Of a stretch of 59,438 nt of DNA, positions 1 to 8,263 are shown piece after piece. Under the pieces are notes generated by a model. The model was not told the origin of the DNA, searched no databases, and was given only the letters and a program-made list of their open reading frames with translations. Position numbers and translations under genes: made by a program. The stretch comes from Lachnospiraceae bacterium (GTDB taxonomy: Bacteria; Bacillota; Clostridia; Lachnospirales; Lachnospiraceae): positions 1 to 59,438 of the forward strand of contig CAAFVW010000107.1 in assembly GCA_900766575.1 (NCBI GenBank), written 5' to 3'. How positions within the stretch are numbered: position 1 is the first letter of the stretch; each line of letters starts with the position of its first letter.

Positions 1-53
1 AAAAAAAGAACCGTCCCCGGAGCTCCTAAGTCTCCAAAAACAGTTCTCTCGAG

Positions 54-126
54 TGCACCGCCAGGGGCTCGAACCCTGGACACCCTGATTAAGAGTCAGG
101 TGCTCTACCAACTGAGCTAGCGGTGC
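54..126 (-). tRNA. tRNA-Lys (anticodon CTT)
   Basis: A 73-nt cloverleaf can be read on the minus strand. The acceptor arm is GCACCGC pairing with GCGGTGC, the D arm contains GCTCAGTTGGTAGAGC, the anticodon stem is CCTGA/TCAGG around loop CTCTTAA (anticodon CTT, lysine), and the T arm contains GGTTCGAGCC. The discriminator base is A. The 3' CCA is not encoded (the next bases read CTC), so a CCA-adding enzyme is needed. It appears to be a single-tRNA unit with its own promoter. Confidence 0.96.
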
Positions 127-169
127 ATTTCTTATGTGTCATTGAGTATCTCTCGTAACGACAAGATGT

Positions 170-198
170 ATATTACCACATGCTTTTATAGAATGCAA
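170..198 (-). promoter_or_regulatory. Promoter of tRNA-Lys
   Basis: On the minus strand, -35 TTGCAT and -10 TAATAT are separated by 17 nt, about 45 nt upstream of the mature tRNA 5' end. This is a sigma-A type promoter; assignment is from spacing and consensus only. Confidence 0.6.
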
Positions 199-255
199 GT
201 ACTTTTTGAAAAAATTTTAAATATTTTTTTCGATTTATTTGTACAATAGGTGAAA

Positions 256-714
256 TTACCTTTTTTTACGGGCTTCCTGGCATTTTTTGCAGTAGCCATA
301 GAGCTCTAATTTATGTCCGGTAACGGTAAAATCTCCGGTATCCTGCTCCAGATGTACATGGGCAAAGGGGCAGCTCGGCAACGGAATACGTTTATGGCAC
401 TCCAGGCAGACTGCATAATGGGTATGCTCTCCACGGTTCAATTCGTATACTACAGTGCCATCTCCCATAAAAGTCGTCTTCTCTACCATTCCATGCTCCT
501 CGAAAGTAGCCAGAATACGATAGATAGTAGATACGGCATAATCGCTGCCTTCGTGCTCTCTTTCGATCCGGTTATAAATCTGTACGGCGCTGAGGGGCTC
601 GGTGGTCTCCTCCAGTACCTGATACACACATTTTCTCTGTTTGGTCCATTTTATTCCCTTGGGAAATTCCGGGGAATTGGTAATATCTTCCTGCTCACAT
701 TTATGTTCTGCCAT
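256..714 (-). CDS. Fur-family metalloregulator, Zur-like
   Basis: This 152-aa protein belongs to the Fur/Zur/PerR family of metal-dependent DNA-binding repressors. Residues about 20-85 form the winged helix (VSTIYRILATFEEHGMVEK). The C-terminal part carries the structural zinc pairs C103-x2-C106 and C142-x2-C145, with H97/H99 as sensory-site candidates. The GHKLELYGYC segment resembles Zur-type Clostridia proteins more than PerR. The open frame runs to a TTG at 813, but the ATG at 714 is preferred because AAAGGA lies 9 nt upstream and the extra N-terminus has no family similarity. It lies downstream of the histidine-rich transporter in the same direction, so it is probably co-transcribed and controls the box at 2004-2024. 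The metal (zinc versus manganese) cannot be settled from sequence. Confidence 0.85.
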   Translation of the reverse strand: MAEHKCEQEDITNSPEFPKGIKWTKQRKCVYQVLEETTEPLSAVQIYNRIEREHEGSDYAVSTIYRILATFEEHGMVEKTTFMGDGTVVYELNRGEHTHYAVCLECHKRIPLPSCPFAHVHLEQDTGDFTVTGHKLELYGYCKKCQEARKKR

Positions 715-881
715 AGATTTCAGTCCTTTAATATCGCGGTCCGGGGCATCCGCAGTGCTGCTCAGCTCGGTAACGCTCTGCGTTCCCTCACTGGACGGGC
801 GTCGCCCTATCAAAATTGGATCTGCCTCTTATGCCTGCAAGCAGTCAAAGAGTCAGCTCTCAATTTTGGCACTGCTTGTGC

Positions 882-1907
882 CTACAACCAGTTTATCACA
901 ATTCCGGTCAAAACACCAATCACATATAAAAGTCCAACGATTTTCAGATTTTCCCTCTTATCAGGGTTCACACGGAACAATACCAGAAGTCCTACACCGG
1001 CGCCTACCAGCAGACCGGACATCATGGCCCCCAGACTGATCACACCGCTCAGATAAAGCTGTGTTACTGTCACAGATGCCGCGCAGTTGGGAATCAAGCC
1101 TACGATGCCTGCCAGTACCGGTCCAATGATCGGTCTGTTCAGAATCAGGTTCGCTAATACGTCCTCTCCTACGAAATGCAAGATCAGATTCAGCACAAAT
1201 CCAATTACCATGATGAAAAAGGTAATCTGTAAGGTATGTTTCACAGCGGACAGAAAAATGCCGTCCTCTTCGCAGTGACAGTGGTCGTGCTCACAAAGTT
1301 CGTGGATGTGATCGTGCTCTGCGTGTTCGTCCTCGTCGTGATAATCATGACTGCCATGTGTATGCTCATCGGATTTTATTGCAGAAACCCCTTCCGAACA
1401 AGAAGCTTTCACAGAACCGTTATCCGCTGAATTACTTTCTTCGAAATGTGTTCCTGTAAAATTGTGACCATGCGCGGAAGCTGCATGTGCATGATCATGA
1501 TGATGCACTTTCTGCTCCCGGATCACCAGATCAATCACAAATCCTGCAATCGCACCGATGGCAGCCTTTGCTCCCAGTATCTTCAGGATAAATGCAACCG
1601 AAACATCATCCGATGAAATCAATAATGGCAGCATCTCATCTGACGTAGACAGGTAAATAGCGATCAGCGTTCCCAACGTGATCACCCTTCCGGCATACAG
1701 ATTAGAGGCTGCGGCGGAGAAACCGCACTGGGGCATGATTCCTGCCACTCCGCCGAAAAACGGTCCCATCTTGCCTGCCTTACGTACCATCTTTACCGTA
1801 CTTTCTCCGGCCTTGTGCTCCAGATATTCCATAGCAAGGTAGGTCAGGAACAAAAACGGCACCAGCTTTACGCTATCGATCAAAGTATCCAAAATGACAT
1901 CTAACAT
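882..1907 (-). CDS. Putative metal/metalloid efflux permease (ArsP_2 / 'putative manganese transporter' family) with His-rich loop
   Basis: A 341-aa polytopic membrane protein with two related halves. One is around MPQCGFSAAASN (residues 59-70); the other contains IPNCAASVTVTQ near 265-275. Each half is followed by a TM segment beginning LYxG(R/V)xI(T/S)LG. This inverted-duplication layout and the xPxC signature fit the ArsP_2 family, usually annotated as arsenic efflux or manganese transport. Between the halves, residues 135-212 form a hydrophilic loop with 19 histidines, several cysteines and many acidic residues, a likely metal-binding buffer. It is the first gene of a two-gene unit with the Zur-like repressor, behind a Fur-type box. 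Transport direction and substrate are inferred, not shown. Confidence 0.75.
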   Translation of the reverse strand: MLDVILDTLIDSVKLVPFLFLTYLAMEYLEHKAGESTVKMVRKAGKMGPFFGGVAGIMPQCGFSAAASNLYAGRVITLGTLIAIYLSTSDEMLPLLISSDDVSVAFILKILGAKAAIGAIAGFVIDLVIREQKVHHHDHAHAASAHGHNFTGTHFEESNSADNGSVKASCSEGVSAIKSDEHTHGSHDYHDEDEHAEHDHIHELCEHDHCHCEEDGIFLSAVKHTLQITFFIMVIGFVLNLILHFVGEDVLANLILNRPIIGPVLAGIVGLIPNCAASVTVTQLYLSGVISLGAMMSGLLVGAGVGLLVLFRVNPDKRENLKIVGLLYVIGVLTGIVINWL

Positions 1908-2003
1908 GATTCTTACCTTTCCTTATTATCCTTATTAATTATGCATCCGTTTCATCCTGAATAGTTACAAATGAACATATAATCACATATTTATTCTAAA
2001 TGC

Positions 2004-2055
2004 AAATGCAACTCATTCGCATTTAGAACTATATCATATTTTTTCGACTTGTCAA
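2004..2055 (-). promoter_or_regulatory. Promoter plus Fur/Zur-type operator of the transporter-repressor unit
   Basis: On the minus strand, -35 TTGACA (2050-2055) and -10 TATAGT (2028-2033) are separated by 16 nt. Immediately downstream lies a 21-bp inverted repeat at 2004-2024 with arms AAATGC/GCATTT and near-symmetric AT-rich middle. An extra AAATGC at 1998-2003 extends the left side. The box would cover the transcription start, the usual place for Fur-family repression. Confidence 0.7.
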
Positions 2056-2154
2056 TATTTTATTTGTAAAATTAATATGATGTCGGGGTCAAAAGCCCCC
2101 GACTTTGATGCGCACAATAATTGCCATGCTTCAAAAATTTTATCTGTACACAAA

Positions 2155-2182
2155 AACAGAGCCTTCGCAAAAAAGCTCTGTT
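2155..2182 (-). terminator. Rho-independent terminator of the MATE-acetyltransferase unit
   Basis: AACAGAGC pairs with GCTCTGTT around a 12-nt loop. On the minus strand it is followed by a T run, 25 nt after the acetyltransferase stop codon. Confidence 0.75.
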
Positions 2183-2206
2183 CTTTATCTATTCCTTTTG
2201 ATGATA

Positions 2207-2824
2207 TTAAAATAACTCTTTTTTATATTGAATAGAATCCTGCTCCGTAATCTCCCGGATCACGCGGCAGGGATTGCCGGCTGCCAGAGAATTAGCGGGA
2301 ATATCTTTCGTCACGACACTCCCTGCGCCGATCACGCAGCCCTCGCCGATCGTTACACCACCGGTGATGACGACGTTACTTGCGATCCAGCAGTTAGAAC
2401 CAATCGTGATCGGTTTGCCGTATTCGTCATCATACAGTGTTCCGTCCGCCTTCTCTTTCATGTTCCGTTCCTGCCAGCGGAAGGGGTGCATGGGTGTTGC
2501 CAGCGTACAGTTGGGGCCAAAATACACATTATCGCCGATCGTCACCGGGCAGGTATCCAGCACTGTAAAATTAAAATTCGCATAGCATTTCTCACCGAAA
2601 GTAGTAAATACACCATAGTCAAAATACACCGGTCCCTGCAGATAAGTTCCTTTTCCTTGATTCGGCACCAGTTCCTTGATGATGCTTCTGCGCAGTTCTT
2701 CCTCATCTTCAAATACATTGTTATAATGCTGTGACAATTTATGCGCTTTCAGACGAAGCTTTGCTAAAGTCCCGTCACTGCCATCATAGATTTTCCCTGC
2801 TAACATTTTTTCCTGTTCTGTCAT
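2207..2824 (-). CDS. maa: Sugar O-acetyltransferase (maltose/galactoside acetyltransferase type)
   Basis: A 205-aa acetyl-CoA-dependent O-acetyltransferase of the Maa/LacA/NodL group. Residues about 5-60 form the N-terminal Mac domain (EKMLAGKIYDGSD). The rest is a left-handed beta-helix hexapeptide repeat with the catalytic histidine in TLATPMHPFR and the C-terminal AAGNPCRVIRE signature. The open frame extends to 2998, overlapping the MATE gene, but the ATG at 2824 has AGGAGG 10 nt upstream and matches the usual family start and length. It begins 14 bp after the MATE stop codon, so the two are an operon. Likely role is detoxifying export of non-metabolised sugars. Confidence 0.9.
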   Translation of the reverse strand: MTEQEKMLAGKIYDGSDGTLAKLRLKAHKLSQHYNNVFEDEEELRRSIIKELVPNQGKGTYLQGPVYFDYGVFTTFGEKCYANFNFTVLDTCPVTIGDNVYFGPNCTLATPMHPFRWQERNMKEKADGTLYDDEYGKPITIGSNCWIASNVVITGGVTIGEGCVIGAGSVVTKDIPANSLAAGNPCRVIREITEQDSIQYKKELF

Positions 2825-2838
2825 CCTTCCGATTCCTC

Positions 2839-4230
2839 CTATCCTTTGACCAGTCCCTTTTTCTTCCAGGCACCGCTTCTCCAGCGAAGGATCATCCCGA
2901 TTGCACGACAGCATTCGTCCGATGCCAGTCCGATATAAGCTCCGACCACTGCCAGATGCAGTCTCATACCGAACAGATAAGTTCCGCCGGCTGCGCACAA
3001 GAACATGAACACCGCTCCCATGATTACCGGGAAGACCGCATCTCCGCTGGTCTTCAACGCATTTCCATATACCAGATTTGTTACTCGCCCTATCTCAAGA
3101 GCAATATCGATAAACATAAGCTTCTGTACCAATGCTATCATAGTCGCATCTTTGGTAAAAACAGGCAATAATAGCGGTGCGCACATTGCAAATAAAAATT
3201 CCGTTCCTACCGCCAGCGCTGTTCCGATCACTGCTGCCTTTCTCGTCTGACGATCACAGGCCTCGTATTCCCCGGCGCCCATGTACCATCCGGTCATAAT
3301 GGCATTCGCCTGTGCCAGTGCATTTCCAACGCAGAAAGACAAATTCGTGATCTGCACCGTATAGGAACGCGCCGCCACATTGATTCCATCTGCATCCATC
3401 TGGTTCAGGAACCGGATCACCAGCGTCATCGCCACATTATAAATGATCGACTCCAATGCGGATGGGAATCCGATACGGATGATCTGGCATAAAATATCCC
3501 GGCTGTTCCCTCTCTCCGGATACTTTCGCGCCGGAACCAGGTGTTGTGCAAGCACTACTAACAACGTAAGATTCACTACTTTGGAAATCACTGTCGCCGC
3601 TGCTACTCCTTGCACTCCTAACTGAAATTGAAATAAGAACACCGCATTCAGAATAAAATTCAAAATATTGCCTGTCATTGTTGCGAATAACGGCTGCTTC
3701 GTATAGCCGAATGCCCGTAAATAACCAGCCATTATGGGAATCAGTGCGTTTAAGATACTTCCTGCGCCTACGATTCTAAGATACTGCTCTGCCGGCTGTC
3801 TCAGTGCCGAAGCAATACCGACCACATGCAGAACCATCCCGGAACAGGCAAACAAAAATATCGACATTGCGATCCCCAGCACACCATTGAACAATAAGCC
3901 GAGATTTCTTGCCTGGCAGGCGATTCCCGGACGTCCTGCTCCGATATTCTGTGTCATTACCGCAAGCATCCCCATGGATACTACCGAAAACATAATGATA
4001 AACACACCAATGTAAGTATTGGCTGTGCCGACCGCACCCACAGCCTGATCTCCCACGGAAGATAACATCAACGTATCCACCATTCCGGATAACATGTAAA
4101 AACAAGTCTCCAGACACAACGGAACAAACAATTGAAATAATGTCTTCTTCTGTCCTTCCATAAACATATCAGCATCCTTTCCGAAAACGTAACCATAAAA
4201 CGATTTCAAAGCTGGTGCCAGCTTGCTCAT
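2839..4230 (-). CDS. MATE family efflux transporter
   Basis: A full-length 463-aa multidrug and toxin extrusion transporter with the expected twelve hydrophobic segments in two halves. Recognisable segments include the N-terminal LFQLFVPLCLETCFYMLSGM helix, VGAVGTANTYIG, and the second-half start IGFPSALESIIYNVAMTLV. Such pumps export cationic drugs or metabolites using Na+ or H+ gradients. It is the first gene of a unit with the sugar acetyltransferase and is divergent from an AraC regulator 171 bp away, which may control it. Substrate unknown. Confidence 0.92.
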   Translation of the reverse strand: MSKLAPALKSFYGYVFGKDADMFMEGQKKTLFQLFVPLCLETCFYMLSGMVDTLMLSSVGDQAVGAVGTANTYIGVFIIMFSVVSMGMLAVMTQNIGAGRPGIACQARNLGLLFNGVLGIAMSIFLFACSGMVLHVVGIASALRQPAEQYLRIVGAGSILNALIPIMAGYLRAFGYTKQPLFATMTGNILNFILNAVFLFQFQLGVQGVAAATVISKVVNLTLLVVLAQHLVPARKYPERGNSRDILCQIIRIGFPSALESIIYNVAMTLVIRFLNQMDADGINVAARSYTVQITNLSFCVGNALAQANAIMTGWYMGAGEYEACDRQTRKAAVIGTALAVGTEFLFAMCAPLLLPVFTKDATMIALVQKLMFIDIALEIGRVTNLVYGNALKTSGDAVFPVIMGAVFMFLCAAGGTYLFGMRLHLAVVGAYIGLASDECCRAIGMILRWRSGAWKKKGLVKG

Positions 4231-4276
4231 TTCATTTTTTACAGATTACCACTTGTTCAGAGAGAAATCTTGCATT

Positions 4277-4327
4277 ATTGTAACACGAAATTGACTTATT
4301 TCTACCTGTGTAGTATTCTGTAGTCAA
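4277..4327 (-). promoter_or_regulatory. MATE promoter with inverted repeat, candidate AraC site
   Basis: On the minus strand an extended -10 (TGT then TACAAT, 4277-4285) has no good -35. Over the -35 zone lies an interrupted inverted repeat, TTGACT (4291-4296) and AGTCAA (4322-4327), enclosing CTAC-CTGT-GTAG. This layout would suit an activator such as the divergent AraC-family protein; the link is inference. Confidence 0.4.
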
Positions 4328-4401
4328 ATTGCAATACGAGACACATTATCGTATCTTTGATTCGTTTTATATACTGTTTTCTGAAAGGATGAAAGCTTGT
4401 C

Positions 4402-5262
4402 ATGTATTTAGAATTGCGTGAAGAACGTACCCACGGAACAAGAGATTTTCCTTTTACCTGTTATCACCTGAGCTATATGCCGGAATTATTCCAGGTTCCG
4501 GTTCACTGGCATCCGGAAATAGAAATTATCTATGTCTTGAAGGGACCCTTAAAGGTAGTCATCGAGGGGGAAGAATACGAGGCAGCTCCCGGCTCTGTCT
4601 ATTTCGTGAATCCGGGAGAGCTTCACTTTATGGGGGCTTCTGTTGCCGGAGTCGATTATTATACACTGCTGTTTCCTCCGGAGTTTGTCTCTTTTCAATC
4701 GGACGATGCTCTGGAAACCGACTTTTTTCTTCCTTTAAGGAATCACGATCTCCTGCTGCGGCATGATTTATCTCACGAAAAAAGCTGTCCCGATATGATT
4801 CTTCTCCTAAATGAGATTCTGCATACGGAACAGCTTCCTCCCTGTATAGAACAACAATTACAGCTGCGTGTTTTATTGCTTTCATTACTTCAGAAAATTG
4901 CGGTCTACGGAACAGTACAGCCTGAAACTACCAAAAGAAACGCTCCCATGCAGCGGGAACTTCTGACATTTCTTCAGCAAAACTATGCGGAACCTCTTCG
5001 GCTGGAGGATTTGTCCAGACAGTTTCACCTGTCCGAAAAATACCTGTCCCGCTATTTTAAGCAGCATTTCCATCTGACGGTAACGCAGTATCTGGTACAT
5101 CTGCGCCTGACTCACGCCTGCCATTTATTGGAGACCACCGATCTGCCGGTGACAGAAGTCGCCTTGCAATCCGGATTTTCCAACGTGAGTCACTTTATCC
5201 GCAGTTTTCACCGCACTTACCAGATGTCCCCGCTGAAATACCGCAAAGGAAATCCCTACTAA
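4402..5262 (+). CDS. AraC family transcriptional regulator with cupin sensor
   Basis: A 286-aa regulator. Residues about 20-90 form an AraC-type cupin (HWHPEIEIIYVLKG, then VNPGELHFM), which usually binds a sugar or other small ligand. Residues about 185-283 carry the two helix-turn-helix motifs, the second being VALQSGFSNVSHFIRSFHR followed by MSPLKYRK. GAAAGGATG lies upstream of the ATG. It is divergent from the MATE/acetyltransferase unit and converges on the fructokinase: its TAA overlaps the fructokinase TAG by two bases, leaving no room for a dedicated terminator. Target and ligand are unknown. Confidence 0.93.
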   Translation: MYLELREERTHGTRDFPFTCYHLSYMPELFQVPVHWHPEIEIIYVLKGPLKVVIEGEEYEAAPGSVYFVNPGELHFMGASVAGVDYYTLLFPPEFVSFQSDDALETDFFLPLRNHDLLLRHDLSHEKSCPDMILLLNEILHTEQLPPCIEQQLQLRVLLLSLLQKIAVYGTVQPETTKRNAPMQRELLTFLQQNYAEPLRLEDLSRQFHLSEKYLSRYFKQHFHLTVTQYLVHLRLTHACHLLETTDLPVTEVALQSGFSNVSHFIRSFHRTYQMSPLKYRKGNPY

Positions 5263-6137
5263 TACACCGCCCTTCTGGCAAGCTCCAGGCATCCCATGAT
5301 TCCCTGGTCATCGTGAAGAGACGCCGGTACAACATAATGCTCCATGTCAGCCAGTTCCTCCGTTACTACATATCCGTTGATATACTCCGCCAGTTTCCGG
5401 CGGATCAACGGAAATAACTGCTCCTGGTGCATAACACCGCCGCCTAAGATGATCATCTCCGGCGATAGTGTCATGACATAGCCCGTCAGTGCCTGCGCGA
5501 TGTAATCTGCTTCCAGATCCCACACTTCCGGACAGTCTGCCAGTTCGACAGCTTTCTTGCCCCAACGTCCTTCTATCGCAGGTCCGGCGGCCAGTCCTTC
5601 CAGACAATTTTTATGATAGGGACATTTCCCGGCATAGGTATCTGTGTCACGTTTTGTGATCAGGACATGTCCTGCCTCCGGATGCAGCATGCCGTGAAGT
5701 AGTTCTCCATTGATGTAAATACCTCCGCCAACGCCAGTACCTATGGTCAGATATATTACACATTTTCTGCCTTTTGCCTGACCGAAAGTAACCTCCCCCA
5801 ATACAGAGCCGTTCACATCCGTGTCAAATCCTACAGGGCAATGCAACGCCTCCTGCATCTGTCCAAGAATATTACAATTCCGCCATGCAAGCTTCGGTGT
5901 CGTAGTGATGTAGCCGTATTTTTCTGATTCCCGATCTAATTCAACCGGTCCAAAACAGGCAATTCCCAACGCATCGATCTCTTTGTCCCGGAAAAAGTCA
6001 ATCAGCTTCGGAATCGTCTCTTCCGGTGTGGTCGTAGGAATAGATAACTGCTCATAGATCTCACCGTTCTCGTTGCCGATGGCACAGACCATTTTCGTAC
6101 CACCAGCTTCCAATGCCCCCAGACGTAATTTTGCCAT
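5259..6137 (-). CDS. ROK family fructokinase
   Basis: A 292-aa sugar kinase of the ROK family, fructokinase subgroup. The N-terminus GALEAGGTKMVCAIG is the phosphate-binding motif in its fructokinase form. IGTGVGGGIYING is the central ROK motif. Around residues 155-180 the zinc site is visible as EAGH followed by CPYHKNC. It would phosphorylate fructose (or a related hexose) with ATP in the cytoplasm. GGGAGG lies 9 nt upstream of the ATG. Length agrees with Bacillus YdhR/GmuE-type enzymes. Confidence 0.9.
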   Translation of the reverse strand: MAKLRLGALEAGGTKMVCAIGNENGEIYEQLSIPTTTPEETIPKLIDFFRDKEIDALGIACFGPVELDRESEKYGYITTTPKLAWRNCNILGQMQEALHCPVGFDTDVNGSVLGEVTFGQAKGRKCVIYLTIGTGVGGGIYINGELLHGMLHPEAGHVLITKRDTDTYAGKCPYHKNCLEGLAAGPAIEGRWGKKAVELADCPEVWDLEADYIAQALTGYVMTLSPEMIILGGGVMHQEQLFPLIRRKLAEYINGYVVTEELADMEHYVVPASLHDDQGIMGCLELARRAVY

Positions 6138-6202
6138 ACTGTAATCCTCCCGATATTATTATGCTAATGTTGTAATCAGTATAGCAAATTATCCGCCATG
6201 TG

Positions 6203-7648
6203 TTAATTACTTTCTGCTCCGGTAAATATTTTTCCTTCCATCTCTTCCATCATGACATTGCTGTTGCGGAACACGCACAGGATGATTCCTACCATCACGG
6301 AATTCACCAGGCAGTTACCCAGTCCGTAGGCCAGAAACGGAATGGATACGGTGTAGTAAATGCCAAATCCGAAGTTCACCAATACATCCACTGCGATGCG
6401 CAGGAGAATGCTCATGCTGCACACACTCCCCAGGAGCAGTGCGGCACGGTTGCTCTGGCGCAGGGAAATGTGCAGAGCATAGCAGGCAAATACCACAAGT
6501 GCCAACACCACGATCATTCCGACTGCGATTCCCAGATACCGGAAAATACTATGGATCATATAAACGGTCAGGCTGTCATGCGCCAGCACATCGGGCATAG
6601 CTTCCCCGTTTCCTCCGAACAGGGAAAAGGATTGCAAATCCGCAAGAAGCATACTGCGGATATAATCCACTCCCGTAGTTGCTTTTCCCGTAAGTGCAGC
6701 AAAAAAGCTTTGCATGCGCGCTATATGATAGTCATCACTGTAGCTGTCTCCACCCAAAACAACGGACTTCAGCCACAGACTTACGCCAATCAGCAGCCCT
6801 GTCAAAACCGGAAGTGACGCAAGCCAACACAATACCTTTTTGCTTCCCTTCAGAATCCCTCTTCCGGCTGCCAGATACAATACCGCTGTTGTCAGGATCA
6901 TACTCTCTAACATTCCGGGCGTACAATTCGTATAAATTCCCAACAGGCAGATCACACCTAACGTCATTCCATGCAGCAGTAAAATCAGTTTCCAGCCCCG
7001 GTCACGCAGGCGGTACAGCAGGCAGGTATATAACACCGGATACAGAATCCACAGAAAATACAAATTCTGATAAGTTGCCTGATAACCGGCATGATCAGGC
7101 AGATTCCAGGAAGCCGGGAGGATCGTTCCCCCACGAGACATTCCTGCTAAGAACCCTGCCAGCACAAAGCAGCCGAGCAACGCGTAGACCCATTTCACCA
7201 GTTTCATATAGTTTCCATATAACAGGAACAAGATCACACCGATTCCTATGGCATTGTAGATCAGCGTATTCCTAAGATAATCCGCTGTCCACTCTTCCCC
7301 TGCCACTTCCGGAAACAGAAGGCTCTGCATGAAAATTCCAAATATCGTCAGTGCTGCAGTGATTCCGAACAAAAGCACCGGGAACTGCGGTCTGTGAATC
7401 CGGTTCAGCTCCTGTCCTGTCTGCACCGGATCTCCCATCTGGCGCACTGCTTCCGCAGCGGCTGCCTGTGGCATCATACCATCTCTCAGATAATCTTCTG
7501 TCTGTTCTTCGATATGATTGCCGATCTCCCTGCGAATCGCCGCTCTTGCGTGAGGATTCTCGATCTGCTCCCCGAGGGCATCCAGATATTCGCAGGCAGT
7601 GTCAACAGCTTGCGGCAATACTCCTTGATTTTTCTCTTTTCTATTCAT
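6203..7648 (-). CDS. HAAS (permease-prefix) domain fused to an FtsW/RodA-like membrane protein
   Basis: A 481-aa fusion. Residues about 1-90 are a helical HAAS/permease-prefix domain (EYLDALGEQI, EIGNHIEEQTEDYL, VRQMGDP), a domain typically encoded beside PadR repressors. The remainder has about ten hydrophobic segments and ends with a motif resembling the FtsW/RodA/SpoVE C-terminus (PFLAYGLGNCLVNSVMVGI in place of PFISYGG...). FtsW/RodA proteins are peptidoglycan glycosyltransferases; whether this divergent copy is one is uncertain. The ATG at 7648 has GTGAGG 9 nt upstream; an ATG at 7675 is an alternative. It begins about 35 bp after padR and should be co-transcribed with it. Confidence 0.78.
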   Translation of the reverse strand: MNRKEKNQGVLPQAVDTACEYLDALGEQIENPHARAAIRREIGNHIEEQTEDYLRDGMMPQAAAAEAVRQMGDPVQTGQELNRIHRPQFPVLLFGITAALTIFGIFMQSLLFPEVAGEEWTADYLRNTLIYNAIGIGVILFLLYGNYMKLVKWVYALLGCFVLAGFLAGMSRGGTILPASWNLPDHAGYQATYQNLYFLWILYPVLYTCLLYRLRDRGWKLILLLHGMTLGVICLLGIYTNCTPGMLESMILTTAVLYLAAGRGILKGSKKVLCWLASLPVLTGLLIGVSLWLKSVVLGGDSYSDDYHIARMQSFFAALTGKATTGVDYIRSMLLADLQSFSLFGGNGEAMPDVLAHDSLTVYMIHSIFRYLGIAVGMIVVLALVVFACYALHISLRQSNRAALLLGSVCSMSILLRIAVDVLVNFGFGIYYTVSIPFLAYGLGNCLVNSVMVGIILCVFRNSNVMMEEMEGKIFTGAESN

Positions 7649-7681
7649 ATCCCTATGCCTCACAATATCCCACATTTTTCA

Positions 7682-8014
7682 TCATATTCCCTGAAAACTT
7701 AACACACCGGACACCGCCGTCTGGTACTCCTGCCATTCTTTCTTTTTCTCTTCCGCATGCTTTTTCCCCTCTGGTGTCAGACGATAATATTTTCTCGTCT
7801 TTCCAGAGGAATTGTCCTCATACGATACCACATCTCCCTTGCTCTCCAGGGAATGCAGCAGGGGATACAGTGTTCCCGCCTTGAGTTCAAAGACGTTATT
7901 GGACTTCGCCCGCAGTGCCTCGATCATCTCATATCCATACATGTCCCCTGTCTCCAGCAGCCGCAGGATCATCATTGCCATGCTTCCCTGTACCAGATTC
8001 TTGTCGATTGCCAT
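7682..8014 (-). CDS. PadR family transcriptional repressor
   Basis: A 110-aa PadR-type winged-helix protein: LVQGSMAMMILRLLETGDMYGYEMIEAL, then GTLYPLLHSLESKGDV and RKYYRLTPEGKKH, covering the complete family domain. It is the first gene of the padR-HAAS-FtsW pair. Two operator-like repeats at 8061-8115 just upstream suggest autoregulation. By analogy to known PadR/HAAS pairs, the HAAS protein may antagonise or sense through PadR (inference). Confidence 0.92.
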   Translation of the reverse strand: MAIDKNLVQGSMAMMILRLLETGDMYGYEMIEALRAKSNNVFELKAGTLYPLLHSLESKGDVVSYEDNSSGKTRKYYRLTPEGKKHAEEKKKEWQEYQTAVSGVLSFQGI

Positions 8015-8060
8015 AAGTTTGCTCCTCCTTCTTATTGTAACGATTCCGGAAACTAATCTG

Positions 8061-8115
8061 TTATATAGGCTATCTATATATCTTATACCACATTTTATAT
8101 CGGCTGTCTATATAT
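8061..8115 (-). promoter_or_regulatory. Two PadR-like operators in the padR/SDR divergent promoter
   Basis: Two 21-bp copies, 8061-8081 and 8095-8115, differ at two positions and are 34 bp apart. The first core is ATATAG-GCTAT-CTATAT, a perfect inverted repeat; the second is ATATCG-GCTGT-CTATAT. AT-rich dyads of this kind are typical of PadR-family operators. They lie in the 249-bp gap between padR and the rightward SDR gene and could serve either. Confidence 0.6.
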
Positions 8116-8263
8116 ATTTAAAAATTATGGTAAAAAATATTTGTGCCCATTAACGCTTCCTTTCGCAGGGTATCGTATGTTATACTGTCCACAGGCAGAT
8201 TGCCATTTAAGAACAATAAAGTCAGTAATTATTTCCATACAAAATAAAGGAGGCAGCATTACT

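Noticed and set aside
313..1056. Long plus-strand frame across the repressor and transporter genes
   Set aside because: It is antisense to two recognised genes and has no plausible ribosome binding site.
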